64,000 bases of DNA from Flavobacterium sp. LC2016-13. Lineage in GTDB: Bacteria > Bacteroidota > Bacteroidia > Flavobacteriales > Flavobacteriaceae. The DNA lies in NCBI RefSeq assembly GCF_009707955.1, contig NZ_WMDQ01000003.1, positions 248,001 to 312,000 on the forward strand. Reading direction: 5' to 3'. The notes under the pieces were generated by a model. That model was not told where the DNA came from, searched no databases, and worked only from the letters and a program-made list of their open reading frames with translations. Made by a program: the position numbers and the translations under genes. Shown here piece by piece: positions 25,200-34,059 of this stretch; position 1 is the first letter of the stretch, and the number at the start of each line of letters is the position of its first letter.

Positions 25200-25824
25200 C
25201 GTCGTTAATTCGTCCTGCACCTATGTATCGTAATTGAAAATATTCGTCATTGAAATTATAGATAGCAAGTCCCTTGTCGGTACAAGCCAGAATTCTGTCG
25301 TTGTGCAGGTACAAACCCACATCTGAGATAGGATGATCTTTATCGTATCTAAAGAAAATAAGATCACCTTCGGCCAGGAATGTCCTTCCTGTAAAAATTT
25401 GAATCGATTTGGATTTCCACATTCCTGCAGGGTCTTTAGGAAGCGTTACTTTGTAAACATCACTGTACAGAGACTGCAAAAAATAAGAGCAATCTATTCC
25501 TTTTTTAGAAAAACTTTTCTCTTTATAAGGCGTATTAATCCATGGATCAATATAAGAATACAGTTTGTAATTTGTGATTTTATTAGGCATTACAGCCAAA
25601 ACAATGGAGTATTTTTCTTTAAGCGCTAAAATAGCATCACTTAAATTTTCTGAATTATCATTGACAACGGTTTTGTTTTTCAAACCGCCTTCATCCATTC
25701 TAGATTGCTTTTTTAGCGTTTCTAAAGAATAATCATATTTGAAAGGAATCTGAGAAATATAATTTTGGGCATGAGATTCTGTACAGAAATGCATCAAAAT
25801 AATTAATAAAACTGCCTGCCTCAT
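25183..25824 (-). CDS. NlpC/P60-like secreted protein of T6SS locus, active-site His replaced
   Basis: Protein of 213 residues with an N-terminal signal peptide (1-19, ending SHAQ). Residues ~75-205 match the NlpC/P60 fold: catalytic Cys in GIDCSYF, GDLIFFRYD, and the ISDVGLYL strand. In active enzymes this strand normally reads with His before VG (HVGIYL); here it is Asp. The Cys is kept. It is the first gene of the leftward T6SS operon. It could remodel peptidoglycan for the machine or, given the missing His, be a non-catalytic binding protein. Its stop overlaps the start of tssG. Confidence 0.75.
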   Translation of the reverse strand: MRQAVLLIILMHFCTESHAQNYISQIPFKYDYSLETLKKQSRMDEGGLKNKTVVNDNSENLSDAILALKEKYSIVLAVMPNKITNYKLYSYIDPWINTPYKEKSFSKKGIDCSYFLQSLYSDVYKVTLPKDPAGMWKSKSIQIFTGRTFLAEGDLIFFRYDKDHPISDVGLYLHNDRILACTDKGLAIYNFNDEYFQLRYIGAGRINDDAKKK

Positions 25825-26016
25825 AAAAATATTATTTATTGTTTTTTATCCCTTAATTAAAAAAGTGATAAAAATTTATTCTCAATTTTAAAATCTAAGC
25901 AACACTAAAAAAAATTAATGACTTCTGTTTTTTTAGTCAAATACCCAATACAATACCCTGTATTAGCGTTATTGTTTTATATATGAATATATTTCCTTTT
26001 ATAAAACATAAGGTCA

Positions 26017-26049
26017 CAAACGTAACAAATTATTTTGTAAGAATACAAA
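26017..26049 (-). promoter_or_regulatory. Promoter candidate of leftward T6SS operon
   Basis: On the - strand, TTTG (26049-26046), a 21-bp spacer and TACGTTTG (26024-26017) match the Flavobacterium consensus TTG-N17-23-TAnnTTTG. The start would be ~26010, giving a leader of ~185 nt to the NlpC/P60-like gene. Confidence 0.5.
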
Positions 26050-26067
26050 TTAATTTTGTAAAATTTG

Positions 26068-26100
26068 TTGTATATTTTTGAATAATTAAATCTATTTTTG
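26068..26100 (+). promoter_or_regulatory. Promoter candidate of PKD-clpV unit
   Basis: TTG at 26068-26070, 22-bp spacer and TATTTTTG at 26093-26100 match the TTG-N17-23-TAnnTTTG consensus. The start would be ~26107, 46 bp before the PKD gene ATG. Confidence 0.45.
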
Positions 26101-26152
26101 CTACGTTTTTCATAAAAATTATCTGACTTAGTGATTACCTTAAAAAATTGGA

Positions 26153-27205
26153 ATGAATAAAAAAAATATTGATATTCGGGTTGTATTTTTCTTTGCTATA
26201 TTGTTTCTAATCGCAATCGTAGTTTTTATCATTCAGTTATTCAATCATGTAGATTGTGAAGACGCAAAATTTTATATTTTCTCAGATCACTCGCAAAGTC
26301 TTGAATCTATTGAGTTTTATGACAAAACACCAAATGCAAAATCATGGAAATGGGATTTTGGAGATGGCACTGAAACAGATGTAAGAAAGCATACGTTTCA
26401 TGTTTATAAAAATCCTGGGACTTATTTTGTGACTTTAACCATAAATGAAACTTGTGTTCATACAAAACAATTGGTTATTAATGATAAATATGCTGCTGAT
26501 ATTTTGGGAACTCCAAAAATTATTTCGGCTAAAATCATTTTTGTAGGACAGCCAACTTACTTTAAATCAGTGTCTGACGATGCAAAAACATGGGAATGGG
26601 CATTTGGAGAAAACCGTGGAATTGATGAAACTTCTTCAAATCCGGTTTATACTTTTTCAACTCCGGGAGAAAAAACTATAACGCTGGTTATCAATGGAGA
26701 TTTTAGCCGTGTAGCAAAAAAAACGGTCTATGTGCACCCAAAAGTTATCAAAAAAACAAATCCGCTTGATGTATCTTCATACGAATATGAAAAGAAGGCT
26801 GAAGCTTTTGCTTTGCCAAGAGGTCCGTTAAAAAAAGACCCATTAGAAGAGATGTTGCAATATGTTCCCGTAGCTCCAAAAACAAAAACGGTAAAAGACA
26901 GTATAAGTGCTGTAAAAAAAGCACCTAAAGTTTCTGAAGATCAGTTTGAAATTTTATTAACCAAAGTAGCTGAAGGCAGTAAAGTTAAAGATGATTTTGC
27001 CGAATTTTTATGTGATGATCTTGATATTCCGGTGGTAAAAAATGACAATGATTTATTGACATTTTCTCAATTATGTGCTTCCATAAAAGGAAAGAAAATA
27101 AGAATTGATGCAATCAGATTGAATAAAGACAAGCAAAATAATTGTATTAAAGGATTAAATATCAGCTATAAAGTGAAAAAATACCTGATCTGGTCTAAAG
27201 ATTAA
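26153..27205 (+). CDS. PKD-domain membrane protein of T6SSiii
   Basis: Protein of 350 residues with one N-terminal transmembrane helix (residues ~10-29) and no cleavage site, then two PKD domains with typical W-x-FGDG / HxY / GTYxVTL and WAFGENRGI patterns (residues ~50-108 and ~120-190), a Lys-rich linker, and a C-terminal conserved domain (residues ~265-345, DFAEFLCDDLDIP, TFSQLCASIKGKKIRI). PKD domains in periplasm suit protein or glycan binding. It is 5 bp before clpV, so it is a T6SS part. It may be TssP or another of the T6SSiii envelope proteins; I cannot tell which. Confidence 0.7.
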   Translation: MNKKNIDIRVVFFFAILFLIAIVVFIIQLFNHVDCEDAKFYIFSDHSQSLESIEFYDKTPNAKSWKWDFGDGTETDVRKHTFHVYKNPGTYFVTLTINETCVHTKQLVINDKYAADILGTPKIISAKIIFVGQPTYFKSVSDDAKTWEWAFGENRGIDETSSNPVYTFSTPGEKTITLVINGDFSRVAKKTVYVHPKVIKKTNPLDVSSYEYEKKAEAFALPRGPLKKDPLEEMLQYVPVAPKTKTVKDSISAVKKAPKVSEDQFEILLTKVAEGSKVKDDFAEFLCDDLDIPVVKNDNDLLTFSQLCASIKGKKIRIDAIRLNKDKQNNCIKGLNISYKVKKYLIWSKD

Positions 27206-27210
27206 TTAGT

Positions 27211-29676
27211 ATGGAAGAAGAAAAAAATGTTTTTAGCGCAGAATTATTAAGTGCGCTAGAAATCGCTAAAAAAATTGCCAAGACCAATTTAAATAAATAT
27301 TACTCTGCATCTCATTTATTGAAGGCTGTTTTAAACAGGGATTTATCACTTTTAAAACGTCTTGAAGCTATGGGCAAAGATGTTTATTATCTTGATGAAT
27401 GGGCTGAAGTTCGTATGGAAGAAGAGCCAAAAACGACTCCCGTTTCTGATCCTGAACCAAGTGATTTGATAGACGAAATTATCAAAGAAGCAGAATCTGT
27501 TCGTATTGCTTTAAATGAAGATGAAATAAGTCTTTATGCTATTATTGTAGCGATTAGTTCTCCCGGAGTTGGTTTTAACTTCGACCAAATGAAAACTTAT
27601 CCTATTTCCAGAAACGAATTACTCGAAGATCAAACGATTATTCCAGAACCTGTTAATGGTGTAAAACAGGAGGTAAAAAAAGGTTTTCTAGCTAAATATG
27701 CTATTCATAAAAATCTGGAGAAAAAGAATAAAAAAATTGCTGCAATTGGTCGTGAAACGGAGCTTAATACTATAAAAGAAATTCTTTGCCGATTCTCGAA
27801 ACCCAATGTTTTACTTATTGGAGATCGCGGAATTGGTAAATCAATATTAATTGATACGCTGGTTCAAAATGTAATTGCGAATCAGGTTCCTGATGTTTTG
27901 AATAAAGTTCAGCTTTTTGAACTGGATTTATCATCGTTAATCGCCGGCGCTTCATACAAAGGAGAAATCGAAGATCGTCTGAAAAATTGTATTCAGGAAT
28001 TAAAACAATATCCAAAAGCAATTCTTATTATTGAAGAAATACATACGCTGTTGGATAAAAATGGCGGTGATTCTGGTGTTTCTAATGTTTTAAAAGGTGA
28101 ATTAGCGAAAGGATTAAATATTATTGCTACTTCTACAATCGATGAATATTCGAAAAGAATTGAGAAAGAACAAGGACTTTCAGGCATGTTTGAAATTGTA
28201 AAACTGGAAGAATCTGACGATGATACTTTGTTCCGAATGATTCGTGAATCGATTAAAACGTATCAGGAACATCATAAAATTCAAATTGATGATGAGACTA
28301 TTACAGAATCGATTCGATTGTCCAGAAGATATTTAAAAGAAAAAAGCTTACCGGAATCTGCCATTAATCTTATCGATCATACCATGTCGGTTTTAAAGAC
28401 TTCCGGAGAGACATTTCTAAAAGAAAAACAAATTATTCTTAATAAGTTAGCGCTTTTAAAACAGAATGAAAACAATGTATCTGAAGAGCAATTAATAAAG
28501 GAATTAAACTGGTTTTTGACGGATTTAATACATAAAACAACATTTTTAATGCTTGTTGAGGATGAAAATGAATTAAAGATTTTTGAAACTTCCGAAGCCA
28601 TTATTAAACATATTGAAGGCTTAATAAATACGCTTGAAGAAAGAGCTTTAGACAAACGTGTTCATATTGAAGCTTTTGATTTATCGCTTATTATTGCACA
28701 AAAAACAGGTATTCCGGCAGGAAAATTAAAAGAAGAAGAAAAGCAAAAACTGAATTCTATTGAAGAAGTTTTAGGACGGAGAGTAATTGGTCAGGATCAT
28801 TGTATTGCAACTGTTGCCGGCTCTATTTTAGAGTCAAGATCAGGATTAAGCAAAGCGGGACAGCCTATTGCATCTTTCTTTTTTTTAGGACCAACGGGAA
28901 CCGGAAAAACAGAATTAGCAAAAAGTCTGGCAGAATTTCTTTTTCAGGATGAAAATGCGATTATCAGATTTGATATGTCTGAATTTAAAGAAGAACATTC
29001 GGCAGCATTACTTTACGGAGCGCCTCCGGGATATGTAGGTTATGAAGAAGGTGGATTATTGGTAAACAAAATCAGGCAAAAACCGTATTCTATTGTTTTA
29101 TTTGATGAAATTGAAAAAGCACATCCTTCTGTTTTTGATGTTTTCCTTCAAATTATGGACGAAGGTAAATTGCACGACCGATTAGGAAAAGAAGGTGATT
29201 TCTCAAACGCTATTATACTTTTTACTTCAAATATTGGAGCAGATCATATTGTTGAAACTTTTAATAAAGGTCAGATTCCGAGTTCTAATTCTTTAATGGA
29301 AATTATGGGGAATTATTTTAGACCCGAATTTTTAGGAAGATTAACAGAGATTGTACCTTTTGCGCCTATCAGTAAAGAAAATGCCTTAAAAATATTTGAA
29401 ATCCATCTTAAAAAAGAGTTTATGGATTTACTTAAAAATATTAATATAACGGTAGAAATTCCGATGGAAGCCAAACTTTATCTTGCCGAAAGCGGATATA
29501 ATGCGAAATATGGTGCAAGGCCTATTAAAAGTATTATCAGAAGTCATTTAAGAAGACCTTTGGCCAAGAAAATTATTGCCGGTGAAGTAAAAGACGGTGA
29601 CACCATAACTGTCATTATCGAAAATGAAGAAGTAAAATGGATTAATCAGGAGTTAATTGATGTTATTGAAAATTAA
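27211..29676 (+). CDS. clpV: ClpV/TssH AAA+ ATPase
   Basis: Protein of 821 residues, the usual ClpV length. It has a Clp N-domain (residues ~10-150), a first AAA module with Walker A GDRGIGKS (~204) and a Walker B ILIIEEIHTLL, a middle helical region, and a second AAA module with GPTGTGKT (~560), VLFDEIEKAHPSVFD and the YGARPIKSIIR box near the end. ClpV unfolds contracted TssBC sheath for reuse. Gene pair with the PKD protein; a terminator follows directly. ATG at 27211. Confidence 0.95.
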   Translation: MEEEKNVFSAELLSALEIAKKIAKTNLNKYYSASHLLKAVLNRDLSLLKRLEAMGKDVYYLDEWAEVRMEEEPKTTPVSDPEPSDLIDEIIKEAESVRIALNEDEISLYAIIVAISSPGVGFNFDQMKTYPISRNELLEDQTIIPEPVNGVKQEVKKGFLAKYAIHKNLEKKNKKIAAIGRETELNTIKEILCRFSKPNVLLIGDRGIGKSILIDTLVQNVIANQVPDVLNKVQLFELDLSSLIAGASYKGEIEDRLKNCIQELKQYPKAILIIEEIHTLLDKNGGDSGVSNVLKGELAKGLNIIATSTIDEYSKRIEKEQGLSGMFEIVKLEESDDDTLFRMIRESIKTYQEHHKIQIDDETITESIRLSRRYLKEKSLPESAINLIDHTMSVLKTSGETFLKEKQIILNKLALLKQNENNVSEEQLIKELNWFLTDLIHKTTFLMLVEDENELKIFETSEAIIKHIEGLINTLEERALDKRVHIEAFDLSLIIAQKTGIPAGKLKEEEKQKLNSIEEVLGRRVIGQDHCIATVAGSILESRSGLSKAGQPIASFFFLGPTGTGKTELAKSLAEFLFQDENAIIRFDMSEFKEEHSAALLYGAPPGYVGYEEGGLLVNKIRQKPYSIVLFDEIEKAHPSVFDVFLQIMDEGKLHDRLGKEGDFSNAIILFTSNIGADHIVETFNKGQIPSSNSLMEIMGNYFRPEFLGRLTEIVPFAPISKENALKIFEIHLKKEFMDLLKNINITVEIPMEAKLYLAESGYNAKYGARPIKSIIRSHLRRPLAKKIIAGEVKDGDTITVIIENEEVKWINQELIDVIEN

Positions 29677-29704
29677 TTGCCAAACTTAATTTTATAAAAT
29701 AAAT

Positions 29705-29748
29705 AAAATGCCATCTCAAAAATCAATTATGAGATGGCATTTTTATTT
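29705..29748. terminator. Bidirectional terminator between clpV and siderophore receptor
   Basis: Perfect 11-bp stem ATGCCATCTCA / TGAGATGGCAT (29708-29718 and 29730-29740) with an 11-nt loop, A-rich on the left and T-rich on the right. It suits both the rightward clpV unit and the leftward receptor gene that ends at 29769. Confidence 0.9.
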
Positions 29749-29768
29749 TAAGGTTTTTAGAAAATATC

Positions 29769-32189
29769 TTAGAATTTATAAGTTAATCCAACTCTAAAGT
29801 TTCTTGGTTGTTCTGTTTGCCAGTAATAAGCATTAAGATAAGAATAATAAGAACCACTGTAAAGGTATTTATCCAAAATATTGAAAACGTTCGCAGTAAC
29901 TTTTATTTTTCCGGTTTCATAAGACAAACCTCCATCTAACTTAAAGTAAGACGGTAATTTTTGAAGTCCTACACTCCATGTATCTGTTTGACGTCCGTCA
30001 AGAAAAGTTCCTCCAATAGAAGCCCCAAATCCTTTTATTACACCACTTTGAACGGTATAATTCAACCATGCATTTGCAGTATGTTTAGCATATCCGGGCA
30101 CGATATCTCCAACGTTAATACCTTTAATTGCAGAACTTGTTACGACTGATTCTGTAAAGGCATAATTTGCAATAAGATTAAGTCCGTCGAATAATTTTCC
30201 TCTAACATCAAATTCAACACCCTGAGCCCTTTTTTCACCTAACACAATTTTATAAATATCGTTTGGTCCATTGTCGGGATCTGCTGTCAATTCGTTTTCT
30301 TTTACAATGCGGTAAGCTGATACCGAAGTATTCCAGGATCCGTCAAACCAATCTTTTTTAATACCGAATTCAATATTGCTACCTGTTAAAGGTTTTACTT
30401 TATCTCCATTAGCAATAATACCGGATTGTGGTAAAAAAGCCTGATCGTATAATCCGTAAACGGCTAAATTATCAGTTACAGAAAAACTAATACCTGCACG
30501 TGGCGTAATATGGCTGTCTGCCTGAGTTTCACCCCAACTCGTTTGACTTATCCATGTATATCGTGCAGCAAGTGTAACCCTAAGTTTGTTTTGAAAAAAA
30601 CCAAGTTCATCCTGAGCATAACCAGCAGCATATTCTGATGTCATAATTCCTCCTGCTCGCTGGCTTAGCGGGGTTTCATGATCAAAATTAGGCAATCCGT
30701 TTGATGGCGTACCGTAATTTGGATTATTTACATCAAATGGATTGTCTACCGTATCCAGATCATGAGATTGTCCCCAATCTGCCATGTAATCTTTATTTCC
30801 TAAATCTATGCCACCTAATACTTTATGCGTTATTGGTCCTGTATTGAATTTTCCGTTAAGGAATATTTGCCCTAAATACATATTACTTTCAGCATCCCAA
30901 ATACCTACATTTCGTATAATTTCTCCAGCAGCAAGAGTTCCTTCCGGTATACCGTTAAAATCTCTGTCAACCGGACCCGGACCTACCACACCCGGCCAAG
31001 AGCTATATCCTTGTTGAATATATTTAAAGTAAGAAGTTTGTGCTGTAAGTTTCCAGTTATCATCAAACTTATGCTCAAACATAAAGTAACCACTATGATC
31101 CTGAATATTCGTATCCGGCAATCCTGGTTGTGTCATCGTAAAATCTACCGGCATAGTTGCATATCCTCCTGAATCAGCACCAAATACATAATATGAACCA
31201 ACTTCAGTCATATTAGCATATTGAAAGTTATATTCGGCAGTAATTTTTGTTTTATCGTCAAGTTGGTATGAAATTACCGGAGCAAGTACATAACGGTTGT
31301 TGTGCTCAAATGGTCTGTGAGAACCTTTTTGTTGCGCTGCCCCATTAAATCTATATAATAATTTTCCTTTTTTATCTAATTTACCATCAAGATCAAGACT
31401 TACTCTGTAAAAATCATAGCTTCCGCCTAATACAGATACTTCGCCTTTTGTAACTCCTGTTGGTTTTTTAGTAACCACATTATAAAGTCCACTTGGATCA
31501 CCGCTTGAAAGCATAAATCCTGCAGGTCCTTTTACAAATTCAATATGATCTACAAAACTCATGTCCTCTGTAAGTGGTCCCCAGAAAGATGATACTACGT
31601 TAAATCCGTTACGGAAAGCCTGAATTTGAGAACCACGCATTGTAATGTTAGTGTATAAATCTCCCCAATGTTCTAAACGAACTGCACCACTTACGTTACG
31701 AATAACTCCATCACTCATACTTGTAATTTGTTGGTCTTTTAAAGTCTGGCCGCTTATAATCTGAATATTTTGTGGAATTTCAAGAACCGGAGTCTGCAAA
31801 CGCAATGACAAAGAAGGTTTATCCTGCTTGTATTTATTTTTTGTAATAACAACTTCATCAAGATCTTCCTGAGTTTCAGAAAGTGAAAAGTTTTTCGTAG
31901 TTGTTTGTTTTCCAGTAACAACAATGTTTTCTTCAATTGGTCTAATTCCTACCGATTTAACTACAATAGTATAGTTAGCCGGTTTTACATTTTTTATTTC
32001 GTATAGTCCGTGTTCATTTGTAACGGTATTATACTTTGTACCTTTTAGACTAACAGAAATATTTTCTGCAGGAGTATTTCCGCTTAAAATAACTTTTCCG
32101 GTAACTTTTCCTGTTTCCTGACCCAACATTGTTAGTGAGGTTAGAAACAACAAACAAAACAGAATCTTTTTAATGGTTATGATTTTCAT
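29769..32189 (-). CDS. TonB-dependent siderophore receptor
   Basis: Protein of 806 residues. Signal peptide (1-23), a carboxypeptidase-regulatory-like domain (residues ~25-105), a plug domain (~115-240, including NIQIISGQTLKDQQ and FVKGPAGFMLSSGDPSGLYNVVTKKP), and a 22-strand barrel ending in the aromatic signature RNFRVGLTYKF. The plug pattern is that of hydroxamate-type siderophore receptors (FhuE/FpvA-like). It takes up ferric siderophore across the outer membrane using TonB energy. It is divergent from a MarR-type regulator with its own -33/-7 promoter. Substrate not determinable from sequence. Confidence 0.88.
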   Translation of the reverse strand: MKIITIKKILFCLLFLTSLTMLGQETGKVTGKVILSGNTPAENISVSLKGTKYNTVTNEHGLYEIKNVKPANYTIVVKSVGIRPIEENIVVTGKQTTTKNFSLSETQEDLDEVVITKNKYKQDKPSLSLRLQTPVLEIPQNIQIISGQTLKDQQITSMSDGVIRNVSGAVRLEHWGDLYTNITMRGSQIQAFRNGFNVVSSFWGPLTEDMSFVDHIEFVKGPAGFMLSSGDPSGLYNVVTKKPTGVTKGEVSVLGGSYDFYRVSLDLDGKLDKKGKLLYRFNGAAQQKGSHRPFEHNNRYVLAPVISYQLDDKTKITAEYNFQYANMTEVGSYYVFGADSGGYATMPVDFTMTQPGLPDTNIQDHSGYFMFEHKFDDNWKLTAQTSYFKYIQQGYSSWPGVVGPGPVDRDFNGIPEGTLAAGEIIRNVGIWDAESNMYLGQIFLNGKFNTGPITHKVLGGIDLGNKDYMADWGQSHDLDTVDNPFDVNNPNYGTPSNGLPNFDHETPLSQRAGGIMTSEYAAGYAQDELGFFQNKLRVTLAARYTWISQTSWGETQADSHITPRAGISFSVTDNLAVYGLYDQAFLPQSGIIANGDKVKPLTGSNIEFGIKKDWFDGSWNTSVSAYRIVKENELTADPDNGPNDIYKIVLGEKRAQGVEFDVRGKLFDGLNLIANYAFTESVVTSSAIKGINVGDIVPGYAKHTANAWLNYTVQSGVIKGFGASIGGTFLDGRQTDTWSVGLQKLPSYFKLDGGLSYETGKIKVTANVFNILDKYLYSGSYYSYLNAYYWQTEQPRNFRVGLTYKF

Positions 32190-32214
32190 TTTGGTATGAT
32201 GTTTAAATTCTCGG

Positions 32215-32246
32215 CAAATGTAAATGCTAAAATCGTTTAAAACAAA
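32215..32246 (-). promoter_or_regulatory. Promoter of siderophore receptor
   Basis: On the - strand TTTG (32246-32243), a 20-bp spacer and TACATTTG (32222-32215), an exact match to the TAnnTTTG -7 and near-optimal spacing. The start would lie at ~32208, ~19 bp before the ATG. Confidence 0.6.
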
Positions 32247-32310
32247 CTATTTTTAATTATTCTAAATAAAAACAATGTGTCTTATAATTTTTCACTAATA
32301 AGAAAATATA

Positions 32311-32329
32311 TAGTTGACAAAAGCAACTA
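32311..32329. promoter_or_regulatory. Palindromic operator candidate for the MarR regulator
   Basis: TAGTTG (32311-32316) and CAACTA (32324-32329) are perfect inverted halves around a 7-bp spacer. The site overlaps the -33 element of the regulator's own promoter, and lies ~65 bp upstream of the receptor promoter, so binding could repress the regulator and affect the receptor. Confidence 0.5.
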
Positions 32330-32344
32330 AATTTTATATATTTG
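32314..32344 (+). promoter_or_regulatory. Promoter of the MarR-GNAT gene
   Basis: TTGACA (32314-32319), 20 bp between TTG and TATATTTG (32337-32344). Both elements match the Flavobacterium consensus. Because it overlaps the alternative TTG start at 32314, translation must begin further on, at the ATG at 32374. Confidence 0.65.
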
Positions 32345-32373
32345 CTTTTATAATAAAGATCATTTTTTTAATT

Positions 32374-33291
32374 ATGGAAAATACTACTTCAGAAATCAGA
32401 AGTTTTAATCGATTTTATACTTCTCATTTAGACATATTAACCCAGCATTATCTTGATAGTGATTATTCGTTAACCGAAGTACGAATCATTTATGAAATCA
32501 GTCATCACAAAATAATAACGGCACAAAAAATTACTGAAATCCTTAATCTTGACAAAGGATATTTAAGCAGAATATTAAAACGATTCTTAAAAGAAAATTT
32601 AATAGCAAAAGTATCTTCAAACGAGGATAAACGTGCTTTTAATATTGCACTTACAGATTTAGGAAATGAATTATTTAAGTCTTTAAACAATAAGGTTGAC
32701 GAGCAGATAAAACAAAAAATAGAAAGGCTGAATTTTTCTGAAAAAGATATATTGGTCAATTCAATGCAAACCGTAAAAAAACTATTATCCGAAAAACAAT
32801 TAGTCCCATCTGATATTACGTATCGTCATCAATTAAATCCGGGAGACATTGGCTATATTATTTATTTGCATGGATATATTTATGGAAAAGAATCTGATTT
32901 TTCGAGTGACTTTGAAAAGTATGTTATAAAAACATTCCATAACTTTTTAGAAAATTATTCGGCAGAAAATGATCGTATCTGGATGGCTGAATACAACAAT
33001 AAAATTATAGGCTGTATTGCTATCCAACATCAAACAAAAGAAGAAGCTCAACTAAGATGGTTTTTATTGGATCCTGCATTTCGAGGATTAGGAATAGGTA
33101 AAAAACTTTTAACCGATGCTCTTGATTTCTGCAAAGAGACAAAATTTAAAAACGTATTTCTGCTTACGACAAGCATGCAGAATAAAGCACTGGAAATGTA
33201 TAAACAAGCAGGATTTACGCTTACAGAATCTACAGAAGTAACGCAATGGGGAAAAACATTTCAAGATGAACGCTATGATCTTAAACTGTAA
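32374..33291 (+). CDS. MarR-type HTH / GNAT acetyltransferase fusion
   Basis: About 305 residues from the ATG at 32374. The first ~140 residues are a winged-helix MarR domain (TEILNLDKGYLSRILKRFLKENLIAKV, then SSNEDKRAFNIALTDLG wing). Residues ~160-305 are a GNAT domain with the acetyl-CoA loop DPAFRGLGIGKKLL and the typical LLTTSMQNKALEMYKQAGF. Such bifunctional proteins are common in Bacteroidota. It probably represses itself, and possibly the divergent siderophore receptor, while the GNAT part may sense or modify a metabolite. The ligand is unknown. Confidence 0.85.
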   Translation: MENTTSEIRSFNRFYTSHLDILTQHYLDSDYSLTEVRIIYEISHHKIITAQKITEILNLDKGYLSRILKRFLKENLIAKVSSNEDKRAFNIALTDLGNELFKSLNNKVDEQIKQKIERLNFSEKDILVNSMQTVKKLLSEKQLVPSDITYRHQLNPGDIGYIIYLHGYIYGKESDFSSDFEKYVIKTFHNFLENYSAENDRIWMAEYNNKIIGCIAIQHQTKEEAQLRWFLLDPAFRGLGIGKKLLTDALDFCKETKFKNVFLLTTSMQNKALEMYKQAGFTLTESTEVTQWGKTFQDERYDLKL

Positions 33292-33428
33292 ATTTTAAAC
33301 CAAATTAATACTCAATAATGCTATATAAATTGAATCTCTTTAAAATGGACATGAAAGATATATAGCATAATTATCTTCAAAATAAAAATTGCAACTTTAT
33401 AGGTTTTGAAAATAAGATCTCTATATTT

Positions 33429-33453
33429 GCAACCAAGTTGCGTTAATTTACGC
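33429..33453. promoter_or_regulatory. Paired short palindromes upstream of His-rich gene
   Basis: GCAACCAAGTTGC (33429-33441) and GCGTTAATTTACGC (33440-33453) are two overlapping inverted repeats directly behind a TATATTTG -7-like box at 33422-33429, 22 bp before the ATG at 33475. No good -33 element is visible at the right distance. They could be an operator or a leader structure. Confidence 0.35.
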
Positions 33454-33474
33454 AAAGATTTCCAAAAATCAAGA

Positions 33475-33825
33475 ATGAAAAAGAAAATTATAATTATTAA
33501 TTTTTTAATCTCTTTTACCGTATTGTTCGCAATGCTGTTTCAGACTGTCCATTCTTACGAGCATGTTTACAGGCAATTAACAGAGAAACATTGCGATCAC
33601 AAATATACTGCGCATAAAAATCAAATAACACACGCACATTCCGTTGAAAATCATTGTCCTATTTGTCATTTTACATTTAGTACTTTTATTCCAAACTCAT
33701 TTCATTCCTTATCATTTCAAAAAATAAATGTTGTAACAACGCCTGTTTTCTTTTATAAAACAGTTGCATCAACATTTTTCAAAGGAAGCCTTTTTGCTTT
33801 AAGAGCGCCTCCTTCCCTATTTTAG
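33475..33825 (+). CDS. Small His-rich membrane-anchored protein
   Basis: About 116 residues from the ATG at 33475 (a TTG 69 bp upstream also keeps the frame but lies before the -7 box). One hydrophobic segment (residues ~4-23, IIIINFLISFTVLFAMLF), then a His- and Cys-rich stretch (SYEHVYRQ, KHCDHKYTAHKNQ, THAHSVENHCPICHF), and a C-terminal RAPPSLF. Such proteins are often next to TonB receptors and metal transporters in this phylum and may bind or hand on metal ions. Position upstream of the ABC/TonB genes supports that. No enzyme motif. Confidence 0.65.
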   Translation: MKKKIIIINFLISFTVLFAMLFQTVHSYEHVYRQLTEKHCDHKYTAHKNQITHAHSVENHCPICHFTFSTFIPNSFHSLSFQKINVVTTPVFFYKTVASTFFKGSLFALRAPPSLF

Positions 33826-34059
33826 TTTACTGCATTTTTATATCGAAAATCATCTTTTGCTTTTGTTTTTAAAATAAAGGCTGAATCCTATTTTTTGTTT
33901 TTCTTTTTGAAAGATAAAATAGAAAAAAGCTATAAAACTTTCGCAGTAAACAATTCCGTTTCTTTTTAGAAAACCCCGAATCAAAGCCCATACAAAGGTT
34001 TTTGGTACAGGATGACTATTCTTATTTCAAAAAAATCAAACCCAAATAAATATAAAACT

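Larger units (their letters stand above)
25825..26152. other. Divergent T6SS regulatory region
   Basis: A 328-bp AT-rich gap between the two divergent T6SS transcription units. It holds the two promoter candidates listed separately. Their -33/-7 elements are only ~20 bp apart and on opposite strands, so both units may be controlled together. I see no ORF and no RNA gene. Confidence 0.6.

Noticed and set aside
25200..25220. GTG start for tssG at 25220
   Set aside because: ATG at 25199 gives a shorter overlap with the previous gene; the GTG remains a possible alternative.
32314..32373. Longer N-terminus of the MarR-GNAT protein
   Set aside because: Upstream start is a TTG that lies on the -33 promoter element; the extra 20 residues are hydrophobic and not part of a MarR domain.
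33827..33952. Inverted pair TTTACTGC ... GCAGTAAA downstream of the His-rich gene
   Set aside because: Only 8-9 bp arms 110 bp apart in AT-rich DNA; could be chance.
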